Part shown: positions 51,868 through 58,945 of the stretch, piece after piece
Position numbering within the stretch: the stretch's first letter is position 1
How the letters are laid out: each line of letters begins with the position of its first letter
Source: an uncultured Pelagibacteraceae bacterium
Lineage (GTDB): Bacteria; Pseudomonadota; Alphaproteobacteria; Pelagibacterales; Pelagibacteraceae
Direction of reading: 5' to 3'
Assembly (NCBI GenBank): GCA_902552345.1
Contig: CACDGO010000001.1
Coordinates: forward strand, 206,348-270,347
Length of the DNA stretch: 64,000 nucleotides
Notes under the pieces: model-generated
Databases searched by the model: none
Told to the model about the DNA's origin: nothing
What the model saw: only the letters and a program-made list of their open reading frames with translations
Program-made: the position numbers and the translations under genes

Positions 51868-53274
51868 ATGATTAATAGAATTCATAAAATAATTAACATC
51901 AAATATTCAAGAATATTTAAATTTATTTTTTTAATAAGATACCTTTTCTTAATATTTTTTACTGCAACTGCATTATTTTTATTAATACCTAAATTTTTTG
52001 ACTACAAAAAAAGAGAAGCAATTATCTTTCAATACATACAAAAAAATTATGGTTTAGAGGTAAAAAATCATGATCAAATAAAATATTACTCATTTCCAAT
52101 TCCTCATATTGAAATAAATAATGTAGTCTCAAATTTTTATCCAGAAGATATAAATTTGAGTTCAAGAAAAATTTTAATTTATCCAGAGCTTATAAGCATC
52201 TATAACTATGAAAATTTTAAAGTAAAAAAGATAAAATTAAATCAAATCAAAATAATTACTGAATTTAAAGATATATTTAGTTTATATAAAAAAGTTTTCA
52301 AAATTGAAAAAAAAATTGCTTTAGAAAACTTAAGCATTCAATTAAATAATTTAGGAAAACCAATTATCCATTTGAAAGATATCAAATATTCAAACTTTGG
52401 ATATAATAGATATAAATTATCTGGAAAAATATTTGAAAGAAATTTTCAAATAAAGTTTAGAAAAAATTTCCAAAATGTTGATCTTGAAATTAATGATATT
52501 GGAATTTTTATCTCACTAAACTTTTTAGAAAAAGAGAATTCTCCTGAAAAATTAATTGGAAGTATTAAAGGTAAAATTCTAAAATCTAATTTTAAGTCAG
52601 ACTTTACTTATAACTATGACTTCATAAATATTGAAAATCTGTTTTTTAGAGACAAAAACTTATCACTTGATGGGACTGGTATAGTTTATTTTAATCCTTA
52701 TTTTAAAATAGATTTTAGTTCTTCAATTAAGAACATTAATACAAAGTTAATTAAAAAATTAAAGTTAAATGAATTTCTTTATACGAAAAATATAATTAGG
52801 AAAATAAATTTTAACAACAATCTTATTTTCAAACCAAATAAATTTGATTTAAATTTACTCGAAAATTTAAATTTAGAAACTAATTTAAACTATGGAAGGT
52901 TAGTTTTTAAAAAGCAATTCACTATCGCTACTTCTATTTTTTCTTGTAATGGGGATACAAATTTATTAGATGAATTTCCTATCATTAATTTTTATTGCAC
53001 AATAAAATCTAAAGATAAAAAAAAATTATTAAAAAAATTTAAAATAAATTACAAAAATAATAAAGAGCCACTTGAGCTTAAAATTATTGGAAATCTTAAT
53101 ATTTTAAATAATAAAATTAATTTTTCTTCAGTGAAAATGAATAAAAATTATTCAGCATCAAATGAAGATTTAAAATATTTTAAAAAAATTTTTGAAAATA
53201 TTGTATTTGATCAAGATTTTATTAATATTTTTAGTATGTTAAAAATTAGGAAATTAATCCTTGAGATAATATAA
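51868..53274 (+). CDS. AsmA-like inner-membrane-anchored protein
   Basis: 468 residues: basic N-terminus, one membrane helix (about residues 18-45), then a long beta-rich periplasmic region. The opening after the helix (RREAIIFQYIQKNYGLEVKNHDQIKYYSFPIPHIEINNV) and the repeated I-X-L beta pattern match AsmA/TamB-like proteins, thought to move phospholipids or affect the outer membrane. It is shorter than E. coli AsmA. It is divergent from uvrD and ends 1 bp before fumC, tail to tail. Function is not established for this gene. Confidence 0.68.
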   Translation: MINRIHKIINIKYSRIFKFIFLIRYLFLIFFTATALFLLIPKFFDYKKREAIIFQYIQKNYGLEVKNHDQIKYYSFPIPHIEINNVVSNFYPEDINLSSRKILIYPELISIYNYENFKVKKIKLNQIKIITEFKDIFSLYKKVFKIEKKIALENLSIQLNNLGKPIIHLKDIKYSNFGYNRYKLSGKIFERNFQIKFRKNFQNVDLEINDIGIFISLNFLEKENSPEKLIGSIKGKILKSNFKSDFTYNYDFINIENLFFRDKNLSLDGTGIVYFNPYFKIDFSSSIKNINTKLIKKLKLNEFLYTKNIIRKINFNNNLIFKPNKFDLNLLENLNLETNLNYGRLVFKKQFTIATSIFSCNGDTNLLDEFPIINFYCTIKSKDKKKLLKKFKINYKNNKEPLELKIIGNLNILNNKINFSSVKMNKNYSASNEDLKYFKKIFENIVFDQDFINIFSMLKIRKLILEII

Positions 53275-53275
53275 T

Positions 53276-54664
53276 TCACTTTGGCTTAGTCATTTTAATA
53301 GGATCCATAATCTTGTCATACTCTTTTTCACTAACTAGCCCTGCCTTTATTACTTCAAACTTAAGCGTAGTTCCATTTTTATAAGCAGTTTTTGCAATAG
53401 AGGCAGCCTTATCGTAACCAATTTTAGGTGCTAGTGCTGTAACTAACATTAATGAATTATCCAGAAGATGTTTAATTCTTTTTTTATCTGCTTTAATTCC
53501 TTTTACACAAAATAAAGCAAAAGTTTTAGCTGAGTCACTCATTATTTCTATTGATTGTAAGATATTATGAATTATCAATGGCTTAAAGACGTTTAGTTCA
53601 AAATGGCCGTGTGACCCAGCCATAGTTATTCCGTTATGATTTCCTATTACTTTAACACAAACCATTGTAACAGCCTCTGATTGAGTGGGGTTTACTTTGC
53701 CAGGCATTATAGATGAACCAGGTTCATTAGATGGTAATATAAGTTCACCATAACCAGCTCTCGGTCCAGATCCTAAAAATCTTATGTCGTTAGCAATTTT
53801 CATAAGACACACTGCTGCCGTATTAAGTGTGCCTGAAAAGTTTACTATTTCATCATGGGCGGCTAATGCAGCAAATTTATTTGTTGAAGGTTTGAAAGGT
53901 AATTTTGTTATCCTACTGATTTCTCTTATAATTTTTTTATCAAAATTTTTTCTTGTATTTAATCCTGTTCCCACAGCTGTTCCACCTTGAGCTAAATTGT
54001 AAATTTCTTTTAATGCAACTTCTATTCTATCTATACATTTTTTTAACTGCATGTGATAACCAGAAAATTCTTGTCCTAAGGTAATAGGGGTAGCATCTTG
54101 TAAGTGTGTCCTACCTACTTTAACAACTTTTTTAAATTCTTTTGATTTTTTTGATAATTCTTTTTCTAAAAGTTTTAATGAAGGTAAAAGTTTTTCTCTA
54201 GCCTTTAAAGCAATTGAAATGTGCATTGCTGTTGGAAAAACATCATTGGTAGACTGAGATTTATTAACATGGTCATTTGGATGCACTGGTTTTTTAGAAC
54301 CCATTTTTCCACCCATCATCTCTATAGCTCTATTAGCAATTACTTCGTTTACGTTCATATTTGTTTGTGTACCAGACCCAGTTTGCCAAACTTTTAAAGG
54401 AAAATGTTTATCGTGCTTTCCTTTTATAACTTCTTCTGCTGCTTTAATGATATATTTACTTAATCTAGAGTCTAAATCTTTATTTCTAGAATTTACGATT
54501 GCTGCAGCTTTTTTGATAATGGCTATTGAGTGGATAACTAATGGCCTAACTAAAAAATCTCCAATATTAAAATATTTATTTGATCTTTCAGTCGAAGCAC
54601 CCCAATACTTATCACCAGGTACTTTTATTTTTCCAATACTGTCAAATTCTAATCTGTATTTCAT
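53276..54664 (-). CDS. fumC: Class II fumarate hydratase
   Basis: Oxygen-stable TCA enzyme interconverting fumarate and malate. 462 residues from ATG 54664 ([11 protein letters not shown]); the open frame extends 83 codons upstream but that part is antisense to the mazG-like gene and unlike fumarases. Signature [13 protein letters not shown] is intact. Other pieces: [60 protein letters not shown]. Full length. Divergent from the mazG-like gene. Confidence 0.97.
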   Translation of the reverse strand: MKYRLEFDSIGKIKVPGDKYWGASTERSNKYFNIGDFLVRPLVIHSIAIIKKAAAIVNSRNKDLDSRLSKYIIKAAEEVIKGKHDKHFPLKVWQTGSGTQTNMNVNEVIANRAIEMMGGKMGSKKPVHPNDHVNKSQSTNDVFPTAMHISIALKAREKLLPSLKLLEKELSKKSKEFKKVVKVGRTHLQDATPITLGQEFSGYHMQLKKCIDRIEVALKEIYNLAQGGTAVGTGLNTRKNFDKKIIREISRITKLPFKPSTNKFAALAAHDEIVNFSGTLNTAAVCLMKIANDIRFLGSGPRAGYGELILPSNEPGSSIMPGKVNPTQSEAVTMVCVKVIGNHNGITMAGSHGHFELNVFKPLIIHNILQSIEIMSDSAKTFALFCVKGIKADKKRIKHLLDNSLMLVTALAPKIGYDKAASIAKTAYKNGTTLKFEVIKAGLVSEKEYDKIMDPIKMTKPK

Positions 54665-54725
54665 TACTGATTCTTTGATATAATACACCTTAATAAGATA
54701 ATTATAAAACACAAAGGACGGAGAA

Positions 54726-55097
54726 ATGAGCAATTTTGAGCATGTTAAAAAATTTATGAAAACTTTTGGCCAAGAAGTAAAGCAAAAGGCTGAATTTCCG
54801 AGCGATAAAATTACATCCTTAAGATATGATTTGATTAGAGAAGAGCTTGATGAACTAAAAGACGCAATTAATAAAAAGGATATAAAAGAGGTGGCTGATG
54901 CTTTAACAGACATTTTGTATGTAACCTATGGTGCTGGACATGCTTTTGGAATAAATTTGGACAAATGTTTTGAAGAGGTTCAAAACTCAAATATGAGCAA
55001 ATTAGGAGTAGATGGTAAACCAATTTACAATGAAAAAGGCAAAGTAATGAAAGGACCAAATTACTTTAAACCTGATTTAAATAAGTTTGTAGCTTAA
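54726..55097 (+). CDS. MazG-like nucleotide pyrophosphohydrolase
   Basis: 123-residue all-alpha NTP pyrophosphohydrolase-like protein. The metal-binding pattern is [13 protein letters not shown] (ExxE type) followed by [17 protein letters not shown] (ExxD type), as in MazG and HisE-like enzymes that hydrolyse NTPs or dNTPs to the monophosphate. The C-terminal half, with [21 protein letters not shown], resembles phage and cyanobacterial short MazG-like proteins. Its stop overlaps a 26-codon membrane-peptide ATG. The substrate is unknown; house-cleaning of unusual nucleotides is the family assumption. A Shine-Dalgarno-like GGACGGAG precedes the ATG. Confidence 0.82.
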   Translation: MSNFEHVKKFMKTFGQEVKQKAEFPSDKITSLRYDLIREELDELKDAINKKDIKEVADALTDILYVTYGAGHAFGINLDKCFEEVQNSNMSKLGVDGKPIYNEKGKVMKGPNYFKPDLNKFVA

Positions 55098-55177
55098 TGA
55101 AAAAAAATTATCATTGGATCCTTTTAGGAATAGCAGTCGGAATAGTTTTCTATATGTTGGATAAATATATTATTTAG
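55097..55177 (+). CDS. Small 26-residue membrane peptide
   Basis: Short frame starting MKKNYHW, then one hydrophobic helix (WILLGIAVGIVFYML) and a DKYII tail. The ATG overlaps the stop of the MazG-like gene (TAATG), so translation is coupled. A single membrane span with lysines before it suits an inner-membrane microprotein. No family is recognised; such short frames may also arise by chance. It is followed 14 bp later by another small membrane protein. Confidence 0.45.
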   Translation: MKKNYHWILLGIAVGIVFYMLDKYII

Positions 55178-55191
55178 CAATAAACTGAGAA

Positions 55192-55431
55192 ATGAAAAAA
55201 TTAAAACCTAAACCTCATCAATTGTGGGCTTGGTGTTCTACTTTAACAATTTTAGCTGGTGCTATAACTGCAGCTTTAGGTTATTATCCTTTGTATTGTT
55301 ATATTTTTTTGATTGGAAATAGTGGTTTAGCAATTGTGTCGTGGTTATGGAATGAGAAATCTTTAGTTGCTTTAAACACTGGTTTGGCCAGTATTTATTT
55401 AATTGGTTTGATAAACCTTTATTTTAATTAG
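55192..55431 (+). CDS. Small two-helix membrane protein, hypothetical
   Basis: 79 residues with two or three hydrophobic segments (about residues 17-30, 35-52 and 60-77) and a basic KPKPHQLWAW start. No family is recognised. It follows the 26-residue peptide by 14 bp with an AACTGAGAA stretch before the ATG, so it is likely part of the same transcript. The frame is real by position and hydrophobic pattern, but function is not known. Confidence 0.6.
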   Translation: MKKLKPKPHQLWAWCSTLTILAGAITAALGYYPLYCYIFLIGNSGLAIVSWLWNEKSLVALNTGLASIYLIGLINLYFN

Positions 55432-55467
55432 TATAACTTTAATAAAAAATAAAGATTAGTTAATTAT

Positions 55468-55830
55468 ATGTACGAATATTTGGCTAATATCACATTATTA
55501 GTTCATTTAATATTTATTTTATTTGTTATTTTTGGAGGATTTTTATTTTTTTTATTTTCAAAAATTATTTATTTTCACATTCCTGCTTTAATTTGGGGAA
55601 TATACATAGAATTCACAAATTCTATTTGTCCATTAACTTATCTTGAAAACTGGTTTTTATTTAAAAGCGACTTAAAAACATATTCTAATGGTTTTATAAA
55701 TAATTATATACTTGCATTTGTCTATCCAAAAGATTTAACAGCTGATATTCAATTTTACCTAGGTATAGCATTGATAATAATCAATATTTTTATTTACGGA
55801 TTTATTATTAAAAATATTAAAAAACAATAA
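55468..55830 (+). CDS. DUF2784-like membrane protein
   Basis: 120 residues with about four membrane helices. The pattern LLVHLIFILFVIFGGFLF, IPALIWGIYIEFTNSICPLTYLENWF with the Cys, and the later FVYPKDLTADIQFYLGIALIIIN match DUF2784, a small bacterial family of unknown function. The 22-bp tmRNA-like repeat begins 2 bp after its stop, so it is the last chromosomal gene before the cassette. Confidence 0.75.
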   Translation: MYEYLANITLLVHLIFILFVIFGGFLFFLFSKIIYFHIPALIWGIYIEFTNSICPLTYLENWFLFKSDLKTYSNGFINNYILAFVYPKDLTADIQFYLGIALIIINIFIYGFIIKNIKKQ

Positions 55831-55831
55831 T

Positions 55832-55853
55832 GGCATTCTGTTGCCAGGTGCCC
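55832..55853 (+). repeat. Left copy of 22-bp direct repeat (displaced tmRNA 3'-end sequence)
   Basis: The core TTCTGTTGCCAGGTGCCC (55836-55853) is identical to 57672-57689, inside the 3' hairpin of the tmRNA coding piece. With the four preceding bases the two copies agree at 21 of 22 positions. Same orientation, 1836 bp apart. A displaced partial copy of an RNA gene 3' end is what site-specific integration leaves. Confidence 0.75.
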
Positions 55854-55960
55854 TTAACTTTTTAACGTTATACACCAATTCTAGATAATAAAAAACGGCT
55901 ATTTCTTTGCTGGGTGAGTCCGTATTGTGATCGCCAGTGAGTCCGGATATGATGAGTCCT

Positions 55961-56362
55961 ATGAAAAAAATTTTAGTGATATTATTTATTAGTTTTTTAG
56001 TTTCTAGTTGTGCAGGTACTTCGGGGCCTTCTGGGTCTGGAAAAGTCGGAAATAATTTTAGCACTACCGTTAGCAAAGACGAGATGAGAAAAATTAACCA
56101 AACGATAAAATATACAGAAAGTCTACCCGAGGGAGCAGAAATCATAAAAAAGATAACAGTTAGAAGATGCCATAGAAATTTCACTGATCCAGCACCTACT
56201 GAGGCTATATTAAAATATGATTTAAAAATTGCTGCTTATGAACAAGGTGGTGATGGATTCACAGATTATGAAATGAAAAAAATTTCTGGAGGTGTAGCTC
56301 TATTATACAATTGTTGGCAATTTAGAGATGCAACAGCTACAATTTATAAATTAAATAAATGA
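55961..56362 (+). CDS. Small lipoprotein, hypothetical
   Basis: 133 residues from ATG 55961 (MKKILVILFIS), with a lipoprotein signal: hydrophobic segment then LVSSC with Cys at about residue 16. The frame is open 8 codons further upstream. The mature part begins with a Gly/Ser-rich AGTSGPSGSGK linker. It carries two further cysteines (TVRRCHRNF and LLYNCWQF), which could form a disulphide. No family recognised. The stop overlaps the next ATG (ATGA). Part of the putative cassette. Confidence 0.7.
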   Translation: MKKILVILFISFLVSSCAGTSGPSGSGKVGNNFSTTVSKDEMRKINQTIKYTESLPEGAEIIKKITVRRCHRNFTDPAPTEAILKYDLKIAAYEQGGDGFTDYEMKKISGGVALLYNCWQFRDATATIYKLNK

Positions 56363-57198
56363 AAAAACTTTTAGGGATCGTGGTTCTAGGTTTGCTGTTG
56401 AGTGGAAACTCTAATGCTTGTGAAAAAGAGGATTTCATAAAATATATATCAGCAAGTAAAAACAAATGTATAGCAATTTTAAATTTAGGAAAGATTGAAA
56501 AGGGTAAAAAAAACTTAATAGTATTTCTTCATGGTGATGGTAGTCCTAATTCTCCAAGACCAGGAATACCCAAAAAAAGTCAAATTAGATTTGCAAAAGA
56601 ATTAATAAACGATAATAACAATATTTTTCTTTTTGCAAGACCTGGTTACTTTATTAGAGAAAGAGGCAGTAGTGAAGAGGATAGATATTCATCAGGACCT
56701 CGTAACGCTATAAAGAGTACAGTGGTAAATTATGATTGGAAAAATTTTCAAATACTAGCACCTGCATTACAAAATCTTAAAAAATATTATAAACCAAAAA
56801 AACTAATTTTAATTGGTCATTCTGGAGGAGCTTATCAGGGAGGTACTATTCATGGAAAAGTACCAGGATTAGTTGATATAAATATTTTGATCTCTTGCCC
56901 GTGTGACTGGGAAACTAGAAAAAAACTAAGCAACGGTAAAAAATGGGAAACCAAATCTCAATTGAAAGAATTAAAAAAAAACTCACCAAGTTTCAATTAT
57001 AAAGATATAGATTTAAAATCTCTCAACATATTAATTGTTGGAAAAGATGATAAAAATACAGCTCCAGGAGTTTCAAAATATTATTATGATTTACTTAAAA
57101 AGAAAAAACTACAAGTTAAGTTACATATTATTGATGGAGGTCACGGATTAAGGTCTATGGCAACAATTGGATCTATCATTAAAGAATATATAAACTAA
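56359..57198 (+). CDS. Secreted alpha/beta hydrolase
   Basis: 279 residues. The signal peptide is MKKLLGIVVLGLLLSGNSNA, with cleavage predicted after NA. The hydrolase core shows an oxyanion region IVFLHGDGSPN, nucleophile Ser in LIGHSGGAYQGG, Asp in VGKDDKNTAP and His in DGGHGLR, a complete triad order. It may be an esterase or peptidase of the periplasm; substrate unknown. The first 16 codons differ from those of the next gene at only 5 of 48 bases, though the mature proteins are unrelated. It overlaps the genes on both sides (ATGA and TAATG). Confidence 0.78.
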   Translation: MKKLLGIVVLGLLLSGNSNACEKEDFIKYISASKNKCIAILNLGKIEKGKKNLIVFLHGDGSPNSPRPGIPKKSQIRFAKELINDNNNIFLFARPGYFIRERGSSEEDRYSSGPRNAIKSTVVNYDWKNFQILAPALQNLKKYYKPKKLILIGHSGGAYQGGTIHGKVPGLVDINILISCPCDWETRKKLSNGKKWETKSQLKELKKNSPSFNYKDIDLKSLNILIVGKDDKNTAPGVSKYYYDLLKKKKLQVKLHIIDGGHGLRSMATIGSIIKEYIN

Positions 57199-57569
57199 TG
57201 AAAAAATTTTTAGGGATCGTAGTTCTGGGTTTGTTGTGGAGTGGAACTCTATATGCTGAAAGAACCTTTCTAATTTGCAAAGAAGTTAATAAAAGCAAAA
57301 TTGATACATATTCTTTTGATAAAGAATTTATTTATTCTGGCGCTACAAAATATAATATTAATTCTAATACAGATACAATCTATGCTTCTTTTGAAAATGA
57401 TCCTACTAGAGAATGGGGTTTTATATCAATTAATAGAGTCTCGGGTACTTTAGAAAGAGCTCATGGATTAGTTATGCCTGGAGAAGATCATAAAAAAGTT
57501 AGAATGATGAAAAAAAATAAATTATTTGAAATATTTTATAACTGCCAAAAAACTTATAAAAAATTCTAA
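57198..57569 (+). CDS. Small secreted protein, hypothetical
   Basis: 123 residues with signal peptide MKKFLGIVVLGLLWSGTLYA, cleaved before ERTF. The mature protein is about 103 residues with two cysteines (LICKEV and YNCQKT) near its ends, likely paired. It has a beta-rich look, with repeated Tyr/Ser/Asn stretches. No family recognised. Its signal segment is nearly the same at DNA level as that of the hydrolase before it. Last gene of the putative cassette; 57570-57665 downstream holds no gene. Confidence 0.65.
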   Translation: MKKFLGIVVLGLLWSGTLYAERTFLICKEVNKSKIDTYSFDKEFIYSGATKYNINSNTDTIYASFENDPTREWGFISINRVSGTLERAHGLVMPGEDHKKVRMMKKNKLFEIFYNCQKTYKKF

Positions 57570-57659
57570 TTCCCCCGCACACCAAGTTTGTCTTTCTTCA
57601 GTGTGATCCTATTGTGATCTAATTAAAAAAAGTTGTGAATTAATAAGTGTTAACGCCAA

Positions 57660-57935
57660 TACGCAGGGGCGTTCTGTTGCCAGGTGCCCCAAGACCCCGT
57701 AACTTAATTAACTAAGTTAATTAAGCTGCAAGTGCAAATTTTTGATTTGCATTTATAAATTAGCCCGTTACGTCGGAACCATCTCGAACGAAAAAATAGC
57801 CTTTAGACATCCGTCGATCCTAATTCACCCCCATAAGTTGTAAATGGTGGAGGTGGTGGGTACTGCCCCCACGTCCGTAATGTTTATTACGAAATTCGTT
57901 TATCGTCATAGTTGGAAAACCAACACTATTAATAT
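57660..57935 (-). ncRNA. ssrA: Permuted two-piece tmRNA (tag ANQKFALAA)
   Basis: Ribosome-rescue RNA, alphaproteobacterial permuted type; outer ends are approximate. The acceptor piece comes first on the minus strand: T-stem GTGGG/CCCAC (57872-57856), acceptor strand CACCTCC, then A and CCA ending at 57845. A 12-base spacer follows (57844-57833). The coding piece begins GGGGGTG at 57832-57826, which pairs with CACCTCC over all 7 positions (one G-U), then GAATTAGGATCGACGG. The tag frame at 57750-57721 reads GCA AAT CAA AAA TTT GCA CTT GCA GCT TAA. A 9-bp hairpin and a GGGGC/GCCCC hairpin (57690-57666) follow. The T-loop GGCAGTA lacks the TTC motif. Confidence 0.9.
57668..57689 (+). repeat. Right copy of 22-bp direct repeat, within ssrA 3' hairpin
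   Basis: Intact copy inside the GGGGC/GCCCC hairpin of the tmRNA coding piece. The other copy is at 55832-55853; 21 of 22 positions match. Confidence 0.75.
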
Positions 57936-57960
57936 AAAACTCTTAAACAGAGATTCAATA

Positions 57961-57966
57961 TATAAT
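57961..57966 (+). promoter_or_regulatory. Likely -10 box of thyX, leaderless configuration
   Basis: A perfect TATAAT ends 6 bases before the thyX ATG at 57973. The predicted transcription start is 57973, the A of the ATG. No Shine-Dalgarno sequence precedes the ATG. Confidence 0.45.
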
Positions 57967-57972
57967 TTCAAT

Positions 57973-58920
57973 ATGAAGCTTACTAAAGAACAACAGCAAG
58001 AAATTGCAGATCAACAAGCACAAAAAAACTCAACAAAAAGAGTCACTTCTCCTGAATTAGAAAAAATTCTCTATGAAGCATTACCAGTTTTAGACCATGG
58101 TTTCGTCAGAGTAGTAGATTACATGGGAGATGATAGTTCGATAGTCCAATCTGCAAGGGTCTCATACGGAAAAGGAACTAAAAAAGTTTCAACAGATGAA
58201 GGCTTGATAAAATATTTAATGAGACATTGGCACTCCACACCTTTTGAAATGTGTGAAATTAAATATCATGTAAAGCTTCCGATATTTATAGCTCGTCAAT
58301 GGATTAGACATAGAACAGCCAATGTAAATGAATACTCAGCAAGATATTCTATTTTAGATAAAGAATTTTATATTCCTGCCAAAGATCAGCTCTCGGCTCA
58401 ATCAACATCTAACCGCCAAGGCAGAGGTGATTTGATAACCGGAGATCAAGCAGATGAAGTTTTAAAAATTTTAAAAGATGATGCTACCAGAACTTACGAT
58501 AATTATGAAAAGATGCTTAACGAAAGATATGATGGAACAACTATAGATGAAAACAAGTCTGGCTTAGCCAGAGAACTTGCAAGAATGAATTTAACTTTAA
58601 ATTCTTACACTCAATGGTACTGGAAAACAGATTTATTAAATCTTTTGAACTTTTTATTTTTGAGAGCTGATAGTCACGCACAATATGAAATTAGAGTTTA
58701 TGCTGAAACAATGCTTGATACTGTAAAAAAATGGGTTCCAATCACTCACGCAGCATTTTTAGATTATAGAGTAGGAGCTGTTCATGTTTCAGCCAAAGGG
58801 AAAAAGGTAATCCAGCTTATAGCAAAAGGCGAGAAAGTAAGCCACGAAAGTTCTGGTCTTTCAAAGAGAGAGTGGAATGAGTTAATGACTGCTTTTGATC
58901 TTAAAGATAAATTGATATAG
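57973..58920 (+). CDS. thyX: Flavin-dependent thymidylate synthase
   Basis: Makes dTMP from dUMP with methylene-tetrahydrofolate and FADH2. 315 residues from the ATG at 57973; the open frame continues 43 codons upstream, but that part lies in ssrA and is unlike ThyX. The ThyX signature RHR-x7-S is Arg112-His113-Arg114 to Ser122 ([11 protein letters not shown]). N-terminal [24 protein letters not shown] and HWHSTPFEM match, and the C-terminal [14 protein letters not shown] includes the dUMP-binding region. The enzyme replaces ThyA and links thymidylate supply to folate genes at 5.7-6.8 kb. Confidence 0.95.
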   Translation: MKLTKEQQQEIADQQAQKNSTKRVTSPELEKILYEALPVLDHGFVRVVDYMGDDSSIVQSARVSYGKGTKKVSTDEGLIKYLMRHWHSTPFEMCEIKYHVKLPIFIARQWIRHRTANVNEYSARYSILDKEFYIPAKDQLSAQSTSNRQGRGDLITGDQADEVLKILKDDATRTYDNYEKMLNERYDGTTIDENKSGLARELARMNLTLNSYTQWYWKTDLLNLLNFLFLRADSHAQYEIRVYAETMLDTVKKWVPITHAAFLDYRVGAVHVSAKGKKVIQLIAKGEKVSHESSGLSKREWNELMTAFDLKDKLI

Positions 58921-58945
58921 TCTTCAAAAAAAAATTATACTACTG

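Larger units (their letters stand above)
55832..57689. mobile_element. Putative small integrated cassette at the ssrA 3' end
   Basis: Three overlapping secreted-protein genes lie between a 22-bp direct repeat, whose right copy belongs to the tmRNA gene. Since ssrA is on the minus strand, its 3' end faces the cassette; this is the geometry of tmRNA-targeted integration. A second shared 10-mer, TATTGTGATC, lies inside both ends (55923 and 57610). No integrase is present, so the element is either a remnant, a passive cassette, or a coincidence of repeated hairpins. 55854-55960 and 57570-57665 contain no genes that I can support. Confidence 0.4.

Noticed and set aside
54665..54913. 83-codon N-terminal extension of the fumC frame
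   Set aside because: It is antisense to the MazG-like gene, rich in Ser and Phe, and unlike fumarases; the ATG at 54664 fits the family start.
55759..56184. 141-codon minus-strand frame over the cassette left end
   Set aside because: It is antisense to the lipoprotein gene with its lipobox and runs through the direct repeat; the plus-strand gene is better supported by its signal peptide and overlaps.
57844..57972. 43-codon N-terminal extension of the thyX frame
   Set aside because: It lies in the tmRNA acceptor piece, and the ThyX family start plus a perfect TATAAT box fit the ATG at 57973.
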